Assembly: GCA_963832365.1 (NCBI GenBank)
Contig: CAWHUL010000030.1
Span: forward strand, 124,001-188,000
Source: CAWBRT01 sp963832365
Lineage (GTDB): Bacteria > Acidobacteriota > Terriglobia > Terriglobales > Acidobacteriaceae
Reading direction: 5' to 3'
DNA length: 64,000 nucleotides
The position numbers and the translations under genes were made by a program. This document shows, piece by piece, positions 62,913 to 64,000 of the stretch (within the stretch, counting starts at the first letter, position 1; each line of letters opens with the position of its first letter). Below the pieces are notes generated by a model, which was not told where the DNA came from, did no database searches, and saw nothing but the letters and a program-made list of their open reading frames with translations.

Positions 62913-63665
62913 TTGGGAAACATAGGGACACTGATTGTAACTGGCGGAAGCCGAGGCATCGGTGCTGCTATAGCCAAACTGGGCGGAGCCCGAGGCTACG
63001 CAGTTGCCGTGAACTACCACAGCAACGAAGCCGCCGCGCTCGCGGTGGTTCGTGAGATTGAGGCAGCCGGAGGCCGTGCCATCGCCATTGCCGGCGATGT
63101 TGCTAAAGAGCAGGACGTGCTGCGCTTGTTTGCCACCACCGAGCGCGAACTGGGGCCGATCACAGCGTTGGTGAACAATGCCGGCACCGTGGGCAAGGCG
63201 GGCCGCGTCGAGGCGCTTGAGTTGCAGATTCTGGAGCGCGTGCTTGCCGTGAACGTTGTCGGAACGGTGCTGTGCGCGCGTGAGGCTGTGCGGCGCATGT
63301 CCACCAAGCATGGCGGCAAGGGGGGCGCTATCGTGAACATCGGCTCCCGTGCCTCCGGACTAGGCGGCGCCGGCGAGTGGGTGCATTACGGCTTGAGCAA
63401 AGGCGCGGTTGATACCTTCACCGTCGGGCTGGCCAAAGAAGTCGGCGGCGAGGGTATTCGGGTGAACACCGTTACTCCCGGCATAATTGACACGGAGATC
63501 CATGCGGCCTCTGGGATGGCGGATCGTTTGCCTCGGCTTGCCGCTACCATCCCGATACCCAGAATCGGCGACGCTGCCGAAGTTGCCGAGGGCGTGATCT
63601 GGCTGCTCTCGCCGGCAGCTTCCTACGTAACCGGCGCGAGTCTCCACATCAGCGGCGGGCGGTAA
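62913..63665 (+). CDS. SDR-family oxidoreductase
   Basis: A 250-residue short-chain dehydrogenase. The TTG at 62913 with GGAGAAA eight bases upstream gives the normal short N terminus MGNIGTLIVTGGSRGIGAAI; a longer start at 62874 is less likely. NAD(P)-binding TGGSRGIG, NNAG, the catalytic Ser in VNIGSRASG and Tyr-Lys in YGLSKGA are present, as is RVNTVTPGIIDTEI. Similar to 3-oxoacyl-ACP reductase or sugar dehydrogenase-type SDRs; substrate unknown. One residue region (IAKLGGARGY) differs slightly from typical A-x-x-x-A-x-x-G-Y. Confidence 0.9.
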   Translation: MGNIGTLIVTGGSRGIGAAIAKLGGARGYAVAVNYHSNEAAALAVVREIEAAGGRAIAIAGDVAKEQDVLRLFATTERELGPITALVNNAGTVGKAGRVEALELQILERVLAVNVVGTVLCAREAVRRMSTKHGGKGGAIVNIGSRASGLGGAGEWVHYGLSKGAVDTFTVGLAKEVGGEGIRVNTVTPGIIDTEIHAASGMADRLPRLAATIPIPRIGDAAEVAEGVIWLLSPAASYVTGASLHISGGR

Positions 63666-63726
63666 GCGGTCCCCGTAAACGAAGAAACGTCTTGGGTAAG
63701 CAGTGAGTTCCCAGCAAGAATGACCT

Positions 63727-63885
63727 CGGGTGGCCCATTCAAGCCCGCTGTTGGCTTGAGTGGGGTAGTTTCCCCGTGGAGGTTCTGGGTGCCCCACGTC
63801 CCGCCCTTCTTTTGGGCTGACGTGGGGTAGTTCTCTTGGCTAGTGGCCCATATTCGCCCGTTTTTGGCTCACATGGGGTAGTTCT
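63727..63885. repeat. Tandem array of three family A hairpins
   Basis: Three successive elements: 63729-63769 (CCCATTCAAG / CTTGAGTGGG), 63788-63832 (CCCCACGTC / GACGTGGGG) and 63845-63885 (CCCATATT / CACATGGG, partly mismatched). All share GTGGCCC or GTGCCCC before and GGGGTAGTT after. The remaining 63886-64000 shows nothing recognisable. Confidence 0.7.
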
Positions 63886-64000
63886 CTCGCCCCGTTCGCA
63901 ACCCTGCTCGCCGAAACCACCCATCATCTTCCCGTTCCCCCGCCCCTCCTGCGGCATTGCACTTCAGACCTACTACTTACGTTATCTCCTAAATATTCCC

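Noticed and set aside
1..64000. CRISPR array
   Set aside because: Repeats in the window are dispersed hairpins with variable spacing and covarying arms; no regular direct repeat with unique spacers was found.

Overview
The window looks like chromosomal DNA of a GC-rich Gram-negative soil bacterium, most likely an Acidobacteriota (Terriglobia, Koribacter/Sulfotelmatobacter-like). This is an inference from protein style (secreted proteins with acidobacterial GCGG/Ig-like tails, ETF/acyl-CoA dehydrogenase and multiheme cytochrome clusters) and from abundant short palindromic intergenic repeats; no rRNA is present to confirm it.

Layout. 1-18.1 kb is mostly housekeeping: a beta-lactamase-family hydrolase, isochorismatase-like and dienelactone hydrolases, a receiver protein, the conserved dnaX-ybaB-recR set, an anti-sigma/STAS pair, a MgtE-N/CBS protein followed by a divergent Nramp-type transporter, a NUDIX hydrolase, an IscU-like scaffold, a HAD/MocA/XdhC molybdoenzyme-maturation operon and a solitary nuoB. 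A structured non-coding RNA candidate with a strong terminator lies at about 17.04-17.38 kb. 18.4-31.4 kb is an integrative island: tRNA-Arg(CCT) carries the left attachment site, a tyrosine integrase sits next to it, and an exact 51-bp copy of the tRNA 3' end marks the right end at 31378-31428. Its cargo is an excisionase-like protein, a four-gene start-stop-coupled operon of unknowns, a 501-residue HTH protein, phage-like small proteins and several secreted proteins. A degraded third att copy (31746-31795) and a pair of 87-bp repeats point to repeated integration at this site.

32.07-40.93 kb is one giant secreted repeat protein gene (about 2955 codons, broken by several single-base indels): FG-GAP-like repeats, a right-handed beta-helix and twelve DUF11-like domains in a three-domain higher-order pattern. 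After it come a small outer-membrane protein, a Ric/ScdA Fe-S repair protein, a methyltransferase, and an acyl-CoA dehydrogenase / ETF-quinone oxidoreductase / ETF-beta / ETF-alpha module (44.6-51.1 kb) that should pass acyl-CoA electrons to quinone.

51.9-60.9 kb is the most interesting region: two Crp/Fnr-type sensors with the same N-terminal C-x2-C-x8-C motif (the second lacks its DNA-binding domain) precede a four-gene cytochrome locus coding for 11, 19, 0 and 7 c-type haems plus b-type membrane domains. CRP-like palindromes (TGTGA-N6-TCACA type) lie before the second regulator and before the first cytochrome, matching the RE..R recognition helix of the first regulator, so a self-contained redox regulon is likely. 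guaA, an SDR oxidoreductase and an array of hairpin repeats close the window.

Caution: single-base indels break several genes, including the essential dnaX (twice). Many 'pseudogenes' here may therefore be sequence errors.
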